From positions 2,232,001 through 2,296,000 of the forward strand of contig JAVHKY010000023.1 of NCBI GenBank assembly GCA_035079385.1: a stretch of 64,000 nt of DNA, given 5' to 3'. Below the pieces are notes generated by a model. It was not told the origin of the DNA. It saw only the letters and a list, made by a program, of their open reading frames with translations, and made no database searches. Positions 22,335-32,439 of the stretch are shown here, piece by piece. Position 1 is the first letter of the stretch. Every line of letters begins with the position of its first letter. Source of the DNA: Aspidiotus rigidus (taxonomy: Eukaryota; Arthropoda; Insecta; Hemiptera; Diaspididae). Made by a program: the position numbers and the translations under genes.

Positions 22335-24241
22335 ATGGAATTTATCTCAACCTACACGCTCAAAATTGTTATTGTGATTATTATTGGATTTCATTTTATG
22401 GTCGATCTGACTCGAGGACGTCCAACCGAGAATGTGAGTTTATTGTAATTATGGTATACCTACTTTGTTAAAAAAACAAGCCGAAATGAGACTTCTAAGT
22501 CCATTCATCTTCTAAATTTTTCCGCAATTTTCAATCGATTATATATGAAGTTATCCCTCATTCTGAATAAATTCGTTTGAATTTTAGAAGATACCCGTTT
22601 CTCTACTCTTTCAAAATTGTTATGAAGCTATAGCTTTTTCTTGAGAGATAAATGAAAAATTTTTATTTCAGAGCAACGTTATGTATGCTGTGCTACCGTA
22701 CAATAGGAACTCTTTAAATTTTTCAAGTTATCCTTTGTCTTGATTGAATTAATTTAATTTTTAAAGGAAAACACAGTGAGTAAGGTCGATAAAAAGTTGA
22801 AGGAATTGGGTTATGGACCATGGTATAAGTTAAGCGCAAAAGCAAAATCGGAAGTTATCTCAGTGCTGTGTACAGATTAAATTTTATCCGAATTTTAAAA
22901 AGGTTCCTGTTCCTCCGCTTCATATATGTCTCGAAAGGAGTAGGGTTCTCCCGTGATGATGTGAACTTTTCATTTCAGGGATACGACTTAGACCATGCTA
23001 ACCATACAACGTAGTAGTTCAGTGGATTGTACCCCCATAATTCTTTGCAGTAATCAATTTTATTTTTATTTAGAAACAGACAACAGATGAGATTCAAACA
23101 ATTATGGATAAATTGGGTATCAAAAAACCCTACGCTCAACTATCCAGGGCAGATCTGTACTTGGTACTGAATGAACTCAGCAAGATAAATGTAAGTGGAT
23201 CGACCAGTTCGGCACTCTCGAATACTAGCAAAAACCAAGTACGACGTTACTAGTTCATATACTATTTAGAATTTAGATGACCTTGTTTCGCACACTTACA
23301 TGGACAAACGTCGGTGCTTTTTGAAAAAGAAGCCTGGAATCAAGAATGTGGACAGCTAAAATAAGACCTGATGGTTATCTCCTCCTTAACTTTCCCGTTC
23401 TCGCGCTTTTCACTTTTCATGTTTGACTATCTAGGTTGGAAGCATCCTCAAAGAATGAAAGAATCTAGGACGTGTGACCTACGTTCGAGTACTGTGAAAG
23501 ATAAGTTGAACGTATGATACACGCTTCGGTCTAGTGATCTGTCTTTGGTATAGTCTATGCTGAAGATGATAACGCGGATGTGTCATTTAGTCTTCTTGGT
23601 CGCCTTCAGTGTTATATGTATACAAAATACAATTCTTTTAAATTGAACTATAATAAGTTATTGTTGGGAATATTGATTTAATTTTGGATGTTATCAATGA
23701 AAATCATCAATTTTTTGTTGTCATATTTTTTTCAAGGATACTTCTTTCTCACTGAGTTTCTGTTTCTGGTTTTTAGGAAAATAAAATACCCTCTCGTCCA
23801 ACGGGAAACCTAACGATTGACGAATGGACAAGACAGGTTTGGAGTGAAGTGGAAGAGCTCAAGGCGAATCATTCTGAGCTCCAGCAGAATCATTTTGAGC
23901 TCCAGCAGAGAGTGGCCAAATTGGGTTTCGAGTCAGGACTCAGGTTTGCTCGGGAAGTTGCTACGTCGTTAGAACAAGGGTACATTGAGGCGTGGAGACA
24001 GCGACCAATTCAACTATATGAAGAGGACTACAGGCCATACCAAAAAGGACTCATACAATCGGGCCACAAAAATGTTCACGTTCTAAATGAAGAAGCATTG
24101 AATACAAGCAACACAATGGTTGCAGACAAGATAAGAGATATGTTCACGTACTATGACGACATAGTTGATCAAAAATACCTCGATGAAAAGCTCCCTCGTG
24201 TTATTGAAGAACCATTCAGAGAGGATTTGGAAAATTTTTAG
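22335..24241 (+). CDS. putative secreted coiled-coil protein, locus B (spliced gene)
   Basis: The exon model is inferred by eye. Exon 1 is 22335-22433 (33 codons, donor AAT-GTGAGT). It starts MEFIS and has a hydrophobic core (LKIVIVIIIGFHF) that fits a signal peptide. Exon 3 is 23074-23190 (39 codons, acceptor TTTATTTAG, donor GTAAGT). Exon 4 is 23777-24241 (154 codons plus TAG, acceptor GGTTTTTAG). All junctions are phase 0, giving a 226-residue product. Exon 4 begins with an acidic heptad region (VWSEVEELKANHSELQQ, then a second NHFELQQ heptad) likely to form a coiled coil, followed by WRQRPIQ, GLIQSGHK, KIRDMF and an EDLENF end. No known family is recognised. An optional exon is described separately. 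Paralogues lie at 20672-21115 and 33169-34145. The product is probably secreted; its role is unknown. Confidence 0.6.
22767..22880 (+). CDS. optional exon 2 of locus B, encoding an early stop
   Basis: After the acceptor TTTTTAAAG the phase-0 frame reads ENTVSKVDKK...ELGYGPWYKLS and stops at TAA 22878-22880. The pattern LG-x-LS resembles exon 3 (KLGIKKPYAQLSRADL). No clear donor is present before the stop. If included, it would yield a ~70-residue secreted peptide; if skipped, the 226-residue product is made. Homologous sequence lies near 32890-32990 in locus D. Confidence 0.35.
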   Translation, partial: ENTVSKVDKKLKELGYGPWYKLSAKAKSEVISVLCTD

Positions 24242-24654
24242 GAGCATGGGAGACCCTACGCCGACATGGAGTTGTTGATCGGAATTCGGCGGACCCACTT
24301 TGTTTTAAATGTCATAAAAAACTTAAAGAATCAGGCCTATGCATAAAATGTCGCAGTTTTATAGAAGGTCTAATACATCTTAAATTATAGGTTCTCCCAG
24401 GAATTACTGATAATTTTTTCTTGGTTTGTGTGTATTTAATTTTCTTCTACAACATAGGCCTATTGAATGCTGAATCACGAAATTGGTTGACGCGGAGCCG
24501 TTCTGATTTGATTGACGGAAAGTTTGCAAGAAGAAAAAGAAAGCTAGTTTTTACAGAAAAAAGAAGAAATTTTCATGATGATGTATTTCAAAGGTATATG
24601 AAATGTGATAGCTTCATCTTACATATAGGATACACTCTTACTGAACTATAGAAA

Positions 24655-25625
24655 ACAGTTGTGACCTTCAATGCGTTTGTACCGATCACGATTTTAGTCA
24701 TAATTTTTGAGGAAATATAGGACAAAGGTTTTAGAATAATAACACGTGCTCAAAAAATTTTCGAACCTTTGAAGTAGGTTGAAATACATGGAAAAAATCG
24801 ATAAAATTATGGGTAATGAATTTACTGGGTACCTACCTTTGTGAAAACGACATACAGTTGATTTTCTCTAAAAAAAATACCTGAGATAGGCTACGAGTAA
24901 AATAATCGCATTATTTTTGTCTGCACGTTTTAATGAAGTACAGGTGATTTTCTCTACAAAATGTTTGATATGCAGGTAAGATTATTTTTTCTGAGCACCT
25001 GTGAAAATATTTTATAAGATTTGGTGAAAAATGAAGTACAGGTGATTTTCTCTAAAAGTGTTTGAAATATGGGTAAAGTAATTAATCATTATTATTTTTT
25101 CATAACGTTTCCTGAACAATTACACGCTCTAAAAATATTGGGTAAAATAATTGAAGGATTTTCTAGCTGGATTGGGTTGCAAAAGAGTAGAATGGTAGTA
25201 ATACAGGTCTATGTTTCCGGTCACGATTTTAGATATCATTTTGGACAAAGATTTTAGAATAATAACACGTGCTTAAAAAATTTTCGAACCATTGGCGTAG
25301 GATGAAATACATGGAAAAAATCGATAAAATTATGGGTAATGAATTTAGTGGGTACCTACCTTTGTGAAAACAACATACCGTTGATTTTCTCTAAAAAAAT
25401 ACCTGAGATAGGCGAGGAGTAAAATAATCGCATTATTTTTGTCTGCACGTTTTAATGAAGTACAGGTGATTTTCTCTACAAAATGTTTGAAATGCAGGTA
25501 AGATTATTTTTTCTGAGCAACTGTGAAAATATTTTATAAGATTTGGTGAAAAATGAAGTACAGGTGATTTTCTCTAAAAATGTTTGAAATATGGGTAAAA
25601 TAATCATTATTATTTTTTCATAACG
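24655..25625. repeat. tandem duplication, ~526-bp unit
   Basis: The sequence from AATAATAACACGTGCT (24736) to GAAATATGGGTAAA recurs 526 bases later (25261 onward) with high identity. Within each unit a ~90-bp motif (AATGAAGTACAGGTGATTTTC) repeats. No gene is supported. Confidence 0.8.
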
Positions 25626-25631
25626 TTTCCT

Positions 25632-25905
25632 TAGGACGTGTGACCTACGTTCGAGTACTGGGAAAGATAAGTTGAACGTATGATACACGCTTCGGTCTAG
25701 TGATCTGTCTTTGGTACGGATATATCCTCGGCAGAAGATGATGACGCGTCTTTGAAGTATACAATTCTTTCAAATTGAACTATGATATGTTTCTGAATTG
25801 ACTTAATTTTAGGTTTTATAATGAATATTTTTGATTTTTTGTCGTCATCCTTTTTCAAGGATACTTCTTTCTGAAGTGGGTGTACACTATAAGTTTTTGT
25901 TCTTT
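25632..25905 (+). pseudogene. coiled-coil family, locus C (intron remnant)
   Basis: GACCTACGTTCGAGTACTG through GGTCTAGTGATCTGTCTTTGG and the following AAGGATACTTCTTTCT stretch match the last intron of loci B (about 23470-23760) and D (33490-33700). The match ends in the polypyrimidine tract before the expected acceptor, exactly where the poly(T) of the LINE at 25906 starts. No coding exon remains on either side. Confidence 0.65.
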
Positions 25906-27440
25906 TTTTTTTTTTTTTTTTTTTTGGCGTCATTGTTTGGAGTTAAACGTGGTTGTAAAAGTCAGTAGATCGTAAGTAAGTTAGAGTTGAGTCAATTGTT
26001 TCGGAGTTGTTATTGAGAGTTTGTTGTATATTAATAGAAATGTTGAGGGAAGATCGGAGAGGTTGTAAAGTCGGGCAAGAGAAAAGATGTTCAACTGTTA
26101 AATAGTCTTCGAGACAGTGCGGACATGATGGTGGGCCAAGGTTTGCTAGAAGGTGCGTATATGAGTAAGACGAGTGTGTCCTATTCTCAGTCGAGCTAAG
26201 ATGACTTTCTCTCGTCTAGAATGTCTGTGGGATGAGGACCAAAAAGAGGGATTGGTTTTAATTTTTCTCAATTTGTTGTTAGTTAAATTTTTCCAAGAGG
26301 AAAGCCAAAGCTGGGAAATTAAGGAAGCGTAATATACTTTCAGGTCTTTTGCCGGTGAGAAAATAGGGTGCGTTATTTTAGGAAGAAGTGTTGCTTGTTT
26401 GGCTGCTTTATCTACTGAGTCGTGAGGTGGAAAGTCAACGTGTCCAGGAATCTAAGCCAGAGTGATATGAGAATTTATTAATTTCGTAGTGTGGAGAGCC
26501 AAAAATATACGTTGAATTAAGGGGTTAGTTGAGAAAGGATCCGCGATGGCTTGTAGAGACGAGAGGGAGTCAGTCAAAAGAAGGTATTTTTGTTCCGGTA
26601 GTAGTTGCGCAATTTGTGATATACGGGCAAGGATACCGTTCAATTCAGCTGTGTATACCGACGCTGAATTTCGTATGTGGTACGCCTCCATTTCGCCACC
26701 AATGGAGAATGCGTAAGATGTTCTATAGCGATATTTTGAGCCATCTGTGAGACAAAGGGTATAACCTGCAAATTCGTCGATAAGTTTTGCTATATGTTTT
26801 CGATAAATTGAATTGCTGACTTTAGGAACTTCCGTAAGGTCTAGTCTGATATCAGGAATGGAGAAGAGCCATGGGGGGGGGGGGGGGGTAGTTCAGGATA
26901 GGCGGAAGGGTTGAAATTTTGAGATTACGAGCGAGAGAAGTTTCTAAGCAAGTATGGATATGTTTCGTTGGTTGACGATTAAAAATTGGATTAATTTCAG
27001 AGATTAAAGATTTGTAAAGGGGGGAATTTGGAAATTGAGATATCGAAATAAGAAGATTCGAAGAGAGGGTGGATCGGCGAACAGATAGAGGTTGTTCCGC
27101 TGCCTCGGCACACAGACTAAGACTAGGGCTCGTTCTGAATGCTCCCAAAACCAGCCTAAGAGATGAGGAATGGATTGTGTCCAAAAGAGCTAAAGACGAT
27201 TTATTGGCGAGATTGTAGATAAGGGCTCCATAGTCCAGTTGTGATCGGATTAAACTTTTGTACAGATTTAGGAGTAATTTTCGGTTGCAACCCAGTTGAG
27301 GGTGAGAAAGATATTTTAGGGTATTCATCGAGCGTAAACATTTGGCTTTTAGTAATTTGATGTGTGGAATCCAAGTTAGTTTTTGATCAAGTAAGAGTCC
27401 TAGAAATTTTATTGAAATGCGTCGGGGTGTTGTTGTCTAT
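25906..27440 (-). mobile_element. 5'-truncated I-like LINE with RNase H
   Basis: The minus strand gives the end of an RT (IKFLGLLLDQKLTWIPHIK, LNLYKSLIRSQLDYGALIY, LRLVLGAFRTSPSLSL) from about 27425 to 26852. A C-rich tract in coding sense (26874-26888, a G run on the given strand) follows, where the frame changes. Next comes an RNase H domain with CLTDGSKY, YTAELNGIL, LLTDSLSSLQAI and IPGHVDFPPHDS, carrying the acidic residues of that fold. A TAG replaces the usual Trp before IPGHV. The poly(T) at about 25907-25925 is the element's poly(A) tail. It is an inactive, 5'-truncated copy. Confidence 0.85.
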
Positions 27441-28900
27441 GCTAATAAAGCTATGAAAAGCCCCTGATTCCCCAAGAAGTGATGGCATAGTGGTGAAAGA
27501 AGCTGCTACGAAAAACAAAGGGTATTGTAATTTTGCGAAGGGCGAATAATGCGATTGGAAAACTTACTCAATTGCTGTAAGAGGACTAGTATAAGTTCAT
27601 GTAGACTAAAATTGTAGCACACCTTGTTTATCGAGCTGATAATATCCAGAAAGGTGCCGGTTTGTAACCATCCGAGTGCAGTTCTGAGCATTTGTTTACG
27701 CGAACGCATACGCCACGAAGAAAAAGAGTGCAGATTGAAAAGAAAACAATCAATTTATGAATTAAAAAGAAAATTATACCATAGCAACACAGCCAAAAAC
27801 TTACGGAAGAAAAAAATTTGAAAGTACAGCATTAAAAGGAAGATGATATCGGAAATAAAAATCACTCGATGTAGTATTTTACAATCATCCTCCTTGGTCT
27901 TCCGCTTTTTTTTTAAGAAATAAGTTGTTCCAGACTCCAAGAAATGACTTGTAACTAAAAATTCTCTTCTGAGTTTTTTTCGGAGATTCATTCAAGTCCT
28001 TGTTGTCCACTTCGTTTTCTTTCATTATTGTTTCAACAAACCTATCATACACTTTGTTTTTCGAAATAGACGCCGGTAATTTCACAGTGCGAAAATTCTT
28101 CTCGCCCGAACAGTGCGATAGCATGTTTTTGAGCGTAAATACTTATAGACTGTTTAATTGTTGACGATCGCGAAGACCATGCTTACTGAAATATCCCACA
28201 AGGTTTGTGACAAAATGCAATATGTTACATTACAAACGACAGTAGCGGTTAGCGATCGCTATCACCGAGTCTCGTACGACTTACTCCGCTCGCTGCGCTC
28301 GCTCCGCAACCAGTCGTGCAAGGCGTTAACACGTGACGTCACAAAACGCGTTCTTATCAACTTGGGGGCAGAAAACGAAATCGAATATACACCTAGTTGA
28401 AAGGAAAGAAGAGGAATTTTTTCATATATGTGAACATTTCTTGAAAACAAGCATATTTACGAGAAAATTGATGGGATTGAGATTTGTAGAGGAAGAAATG
28501 TTCTTTCTGATACACCCATTTTAAAAACATTTTGAATATTCTCTCACGAATTATTTGAAGTTGAAATCAAAAAACGCGCTAAAAGTAGTTCAGTTTTTTC
28601 GTCAAGTCGTGGAACTGCGACACGCGCGCTCCTCAACTTGGGATGAAATTCATGAAACGTTCCGGCACAGTGCCGCCATGGACGACATTTATTTATTATT
28701 ATTATGCTCATTTGTACAAAAAATTGAGTTTGATAACAAAGTATTTGTTGTTGCACCTTGTGGAAAATTAGTATCAATAATAGTATACAAGCATTTTAAA
28801 CTAAGACATTTGTCGTTGTATTATTCTTGCTACTTATTTGCTTGGAGTGTGTTGCGCACGGCGGTCCGTACGCCACGATGAAGAGGAAATAGGAACCTGT
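27441..28900. other. no supported gene
   Basis: Several 60-110-codon frames exist. The minus-strand frames 27506-27709 (LGWLQTGTFLDIISSINKVC) and 27885-28124 (KNKVYDRFVETIMKENEV) look protein-like but show no family or splice support. A GC-rich CGCTCGCTGCGCTCGCTCCG stretch lies at 28288-28307. Confidence 0.3.
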
Positions 28901-28909
28901 CGGCTTCGA

Positions 28910-29850
28910 AGGCTCCTGAACGCCTCGGGCGGAGGATCGGCGTTACGCGACATTATAAAGGAAAAAGTCTCTTTCGGTGTATAGCAATGTACGTTTATTT
29001 CGATAATACGACAACAAATGAGTGAAAGAGAAAGGGAGAAGAACGGTTGACTGGAATTAAAGAAAGCTGGAGAGTGATCGGCCGGTGCTACAAAGTTGAG
29101 GGGGAAGAGAAGACCAGTCCCGCGGTCACCGCGGAGGCTAATCAAGAGGAAGCACTGTTGTACCCGCGGACACCGCGGCGAGCAACAGAAGGGAGTTTGG
29201 AGATGTTAGTAGATCAGTCCCGCGGGCACCGCGGAGGCTAATCAAGAGGCTACGCTGTTGTACCCGCGGACACCGCGGCGAGCAACAGGAGGAAGTTCGG
29301 AGAAGACGAGCAGATCAGTCCCGCGGACACCGCGGAGGCTAACCAAGAAGATGTACTGTTGTACCCGCGGACACCGCGGCGAGCAACAGAAGGAAGTTCG
29401 GAGAAGTGAACAGATCAGTCCCGCGGACACCGCGGAGGCTAACCGAGAGGATACGCTGTTGTACCCGCGGACACCGCGGCGAGCAACAGGAGGAAGTTCG
29501 GAGAAGATAGGAAAGCTAAACCCGCGGACACCGCGGAGAATAACCCGAAGGGATAGGTAAGCGAGAAGAAAGCGAGGGAAGCTGAGGAAGCCGAGTAAGC
29601 CGAGAAAGAGTAGACTATACCCGCGGGCACCGTGGCGAACAGTCCGAAGAGGTTGTGGAAAGAAGCTATGAAAATAAAGAAAGAAGGCAAGGAGAGAAGC
29701 GAGAGAGCTAGCAGGAAAAGCAGGAGAGTAAGCTGGGTGAAGCCGAAAGAGAAGTGACGAAAATTGGCTCGCGGAGCCTATTTTACAGGGTGTTTTGGGC
29801 GCGATCTCGGCGCGATCACGTGAGGACGGTGGTAGGAGTATTTTCTACTT
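28910..29850. repeat. GC-rich minisatellite with CCGCGG dyads
   Basis: From about 29115 to 29640, ~101-bp units alternate CAGTCCCGCGGNCACCGCGG (followed by GAGGCTAA) with TGTACCCGCGGACACCGCGG (followed by CGAGCAACAG). Every half-unit holds CCGCGG-ACA-CCGCGG, a palindromic pair. The surroundings are far richer in AT. A TATAAA box at 28955-28960 lies upstream. ORFs here (29258-29560 and others) follow the repeat. Confidence 0.8.
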
Positions 29851-30164
29851 TTGGGGGTAGTTCGCGTAGAGTACGCGTTCGTTACGAACGAAGATGAAAG
29901 CAACATGAAAAGAACAGTTGACGCGCGAGAGAAAATACTTATTCGAAAAATAGATTCGAATAATTATTTAATTCGTGAGTACAACAAGTGCTACCTAAAG
30001 GAGAATGATTTTTTTTCCTTCCAGCTATTTCATAATCAGTTTTGCCTTCCTTGTCGTGGTTTCTTCAGGAATTATATTATTGGGATGAAATTTCATGATC
30101 CTCTTCCTTGTCATGTTATTGTATCCCTAAGAAAGTTGTTGCCATCAATTTGGGCTGAATACTA

Positions 30165-30867
30165 ATCACTGCCTCATAATTTGCCCTTGAATTTCCTTTC
30201 GGTATTTACCTTTTCTTCATGCATTTTTCTGATGAAAGGGAATTATGTACGTTTGTTTTTGTAACTGAATTTTGTTTCCTTATTTCAGCCCAAAAATTTC
30301 CTTAATTTTGTTATTTGTTTCTGTTTTTGAGCAAAATGCATTAATTTTGCTCACACCACCCCCTGCCTCATAATATGTCTTGACTAGAGAAATCTGCTAA
30401 ATTCAAAAAAATTTTCTCAAAAAATTATGACTGAACATCATTGTTCAAACATAACTTTTGTCTTGTCACGTGATTGTGCCTCTAGGGAAGTAATTGCCAC
30501 TCAATTTCAGCTGAATACCACCGCCTGCCTCATAATTTGTTCTGAATGAAAAAAAAATATGCTCATTTCAGATCAATTTTCTCAAAGAATTATGGCTGAA
30601 CTTCAATGTTCACACATAATTTTCCTCTTGTCATATCATTGTAACCCTCTGAAAAAAAATTGGTGGCAGTCAATTTTAGCTGAATACAACCCGATGCCAC
30701 GAAATTCGCCTTCATTAAAGAAATCTACACAATTGGGAAATATTTTATCAAATAGTTATGGCTGAACACCATTGTTCACACATAACTTTTCTCTTTTCAT
30801 GTCATTGTGCCTCCAGGAAAATTGTTGCAAATTCAATTTCGGCTAAATACAACCCCTAGCCTCATAA
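30165..30867. repeat. tandem repeat, ~165-190-bp unit, four copies
   Basis: TGCCTCATAATTTG-like starts occur near 30170, 30364, 30527, 30691 and 30857, with shared ATTATGGCTGAACATCATTG and TTCAGCTGAATAC segments. Confidence 0.75.
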
Positions 30868-31463
30868 GGAGGCGTCCATAAATTACGTGAGGCAATTTTT
30901 GTGCTTTTTCAATCCCCCCAGAGAAATATCGTGAGATTTGCCTTGACTCCCCACCCCTCATCTTGCGTGAAATTTTCCAAAATGTGTATTTTTGCTCTAA
31001 AAACGTGTATCTGTGCTTGATCGCGCTTATCTATTTCTTGATCACATTTTATACCTATTCAAAAAGGACAAGTTTTTATCAAATTTAAGCCAATTTAGCA
31101 GTAAAAATAGGTACCTACTACCTATTTCTCGACGGAATAAGTGATAAATAAAGCAAAGTACTTTTTGGCACTACCGTCTTATGAAATTTATTAGCTACAA
31201 ACAGGAGAGAGCCCGACGTTTCAGAAACAGTTTCTTCAAAACGTCGGGCCGTCTCCTGTTTGTAACTAAAAAATTTCATTAGACGGTAGTGCCGAAAAGT
31301 ACTTTGATTTATTAATCAGTTTAGCAATATTTTAGAATGTATTTCTGTGAGAAAAAAATTACGGGAGATTTGTCAAAACGCCCCTCACCAGGACTTGCCT
31401 AGACCCCCCCCCCCCCACGCCCAAAAGAAAAAAAATATCTCACGTAATTCATGGACGCCCCCT
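30868..31463. mobile_element. non-autonomous TIR element (~596 bp)
   Basis: The left end GGAGGCGTCCATAAATTACG and the right end, whose reverse complement begins GGGGGCGTCCATGAATTACG, are inverted repeats of about 25 bases. There is no transposase between them. No clear target-site duplication was seen. A 168-bp palindrome is nested inside. Confidence 0.65.
31146..31313. repeat. 168-bp near-perfect palindrome
   Basis: Arms of about 70 bases (AAGTACTTTTTGGCACTACC, then CCCGACGTTT) mirror GTGCCGAAAAGTACTTT and AAACGTCGGGC around a short centre. The centre, read on the minus strand, is TTGAAGAAACTGTTTCTG followed by AAACGTCGG. This resembles the GAAGA...GAAACGTC core found at PLE ends. Confidence 0.8.
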
Positions 31464-31734
31464 AGTCTGTTCCTTTTCTAAGGCTCAAATGTCTAGACAT
31501 CTCCTCACAACAATAAATTAGTCTATAGGATCAATTTTTCTCCCACATCTGTCCCGGTATGTACAAACTTCTACCCTATATTAATAAATGAAGAATCGTG
31601 AAAAAACAATGATCCCGTGAGAAATGTCTCCCATTCCTAATGGTAGGCTTGAATTGTAATTGGCACAAAATATCTCTTATATTTCCCTTAATATTGATAC
31701 AGAAATTAGCATGATGACGTATACTATAGGAAAC

Positions 31735-32285
31735 AGTTATGACGTTCAATACTTTTGTGATAGGAACGCTGGTTGAAATGTGTGCAAACCACGCTTGTGC
31801 TCAAAACGCATCAAGAGCATTCCAAACAGAAGGTGTTTGATTAAGAGAGAAATTTATGACGTAGTTGATGCATAGGAGAGAAGAAATTAGCATTCAAAGG
31901 TCTGAATACATAAGATAATGAGAGTGAAAGAAAAATCCACTGCAGTCGTGACCTTCAACGCGTTTGTACTAGGAACGTCAGTTCTAGAAAAGAGAGAAAA
32001 TGCGACCAAGTACGAGGGACAGACTTATACTCTTATAGTAGTGAATGTGAACCGCGTTTGTGTTCAAAACGCGAATCTTATGAAAAGAAACTTAATAATT
32101 GATAAAATTTTTACAGACCTAGTTGTGTGCAAAACGCGCTTGTTTTCAAAATGCGACTACTATGGGTTAATGTATCTGAGAGAGAACACTATTGATATGT
32201 GCACTTCCACTCGTTGCGACCATAAGACTAATGTATTTGAGAGAGATGAGTGCGGAGATTGTGGAAGCTATACAATTATTTGAGA
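31735..32285. repeat. degenerate repeat rich in AACGCG
   Basis: GTGACCTTCAACGCGTTTGT (31949) has relatives at 31739 and at 24660, and the phrase TTCAAAACGCG recurs. The 121-codon plus frame 31918-32283 lies inside these repeats and is not accepted as a gene. Confidence 0.45.
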
Positions 32286-32439
32286 ATACTCGTATTCTGG
32301 ATATTATTCTATCTCGTCTCAGGATTGTGTCCTTCCTTTTCTCTCACTGGTATCTCCTATGCTTCCACTGACCCAAGATTCTCTGCTTCTTTTCTTTCTT
32401 CCTCTTTTTAGTCCTCTCACTCACTAACTCAGTCCTATT

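Noticed and set aside
29258..29560. 100-codon ORF rich in PRTPRR
   Set aside because: It follows the GC-rich minisatellite; the other frames and strand are open as well.
31918..32283. 121-codon cysteine-containing ORF
   Set aside because: It lies in a degenerate repeat shared with 24660 and 31740, has no signal peptide or splice context.
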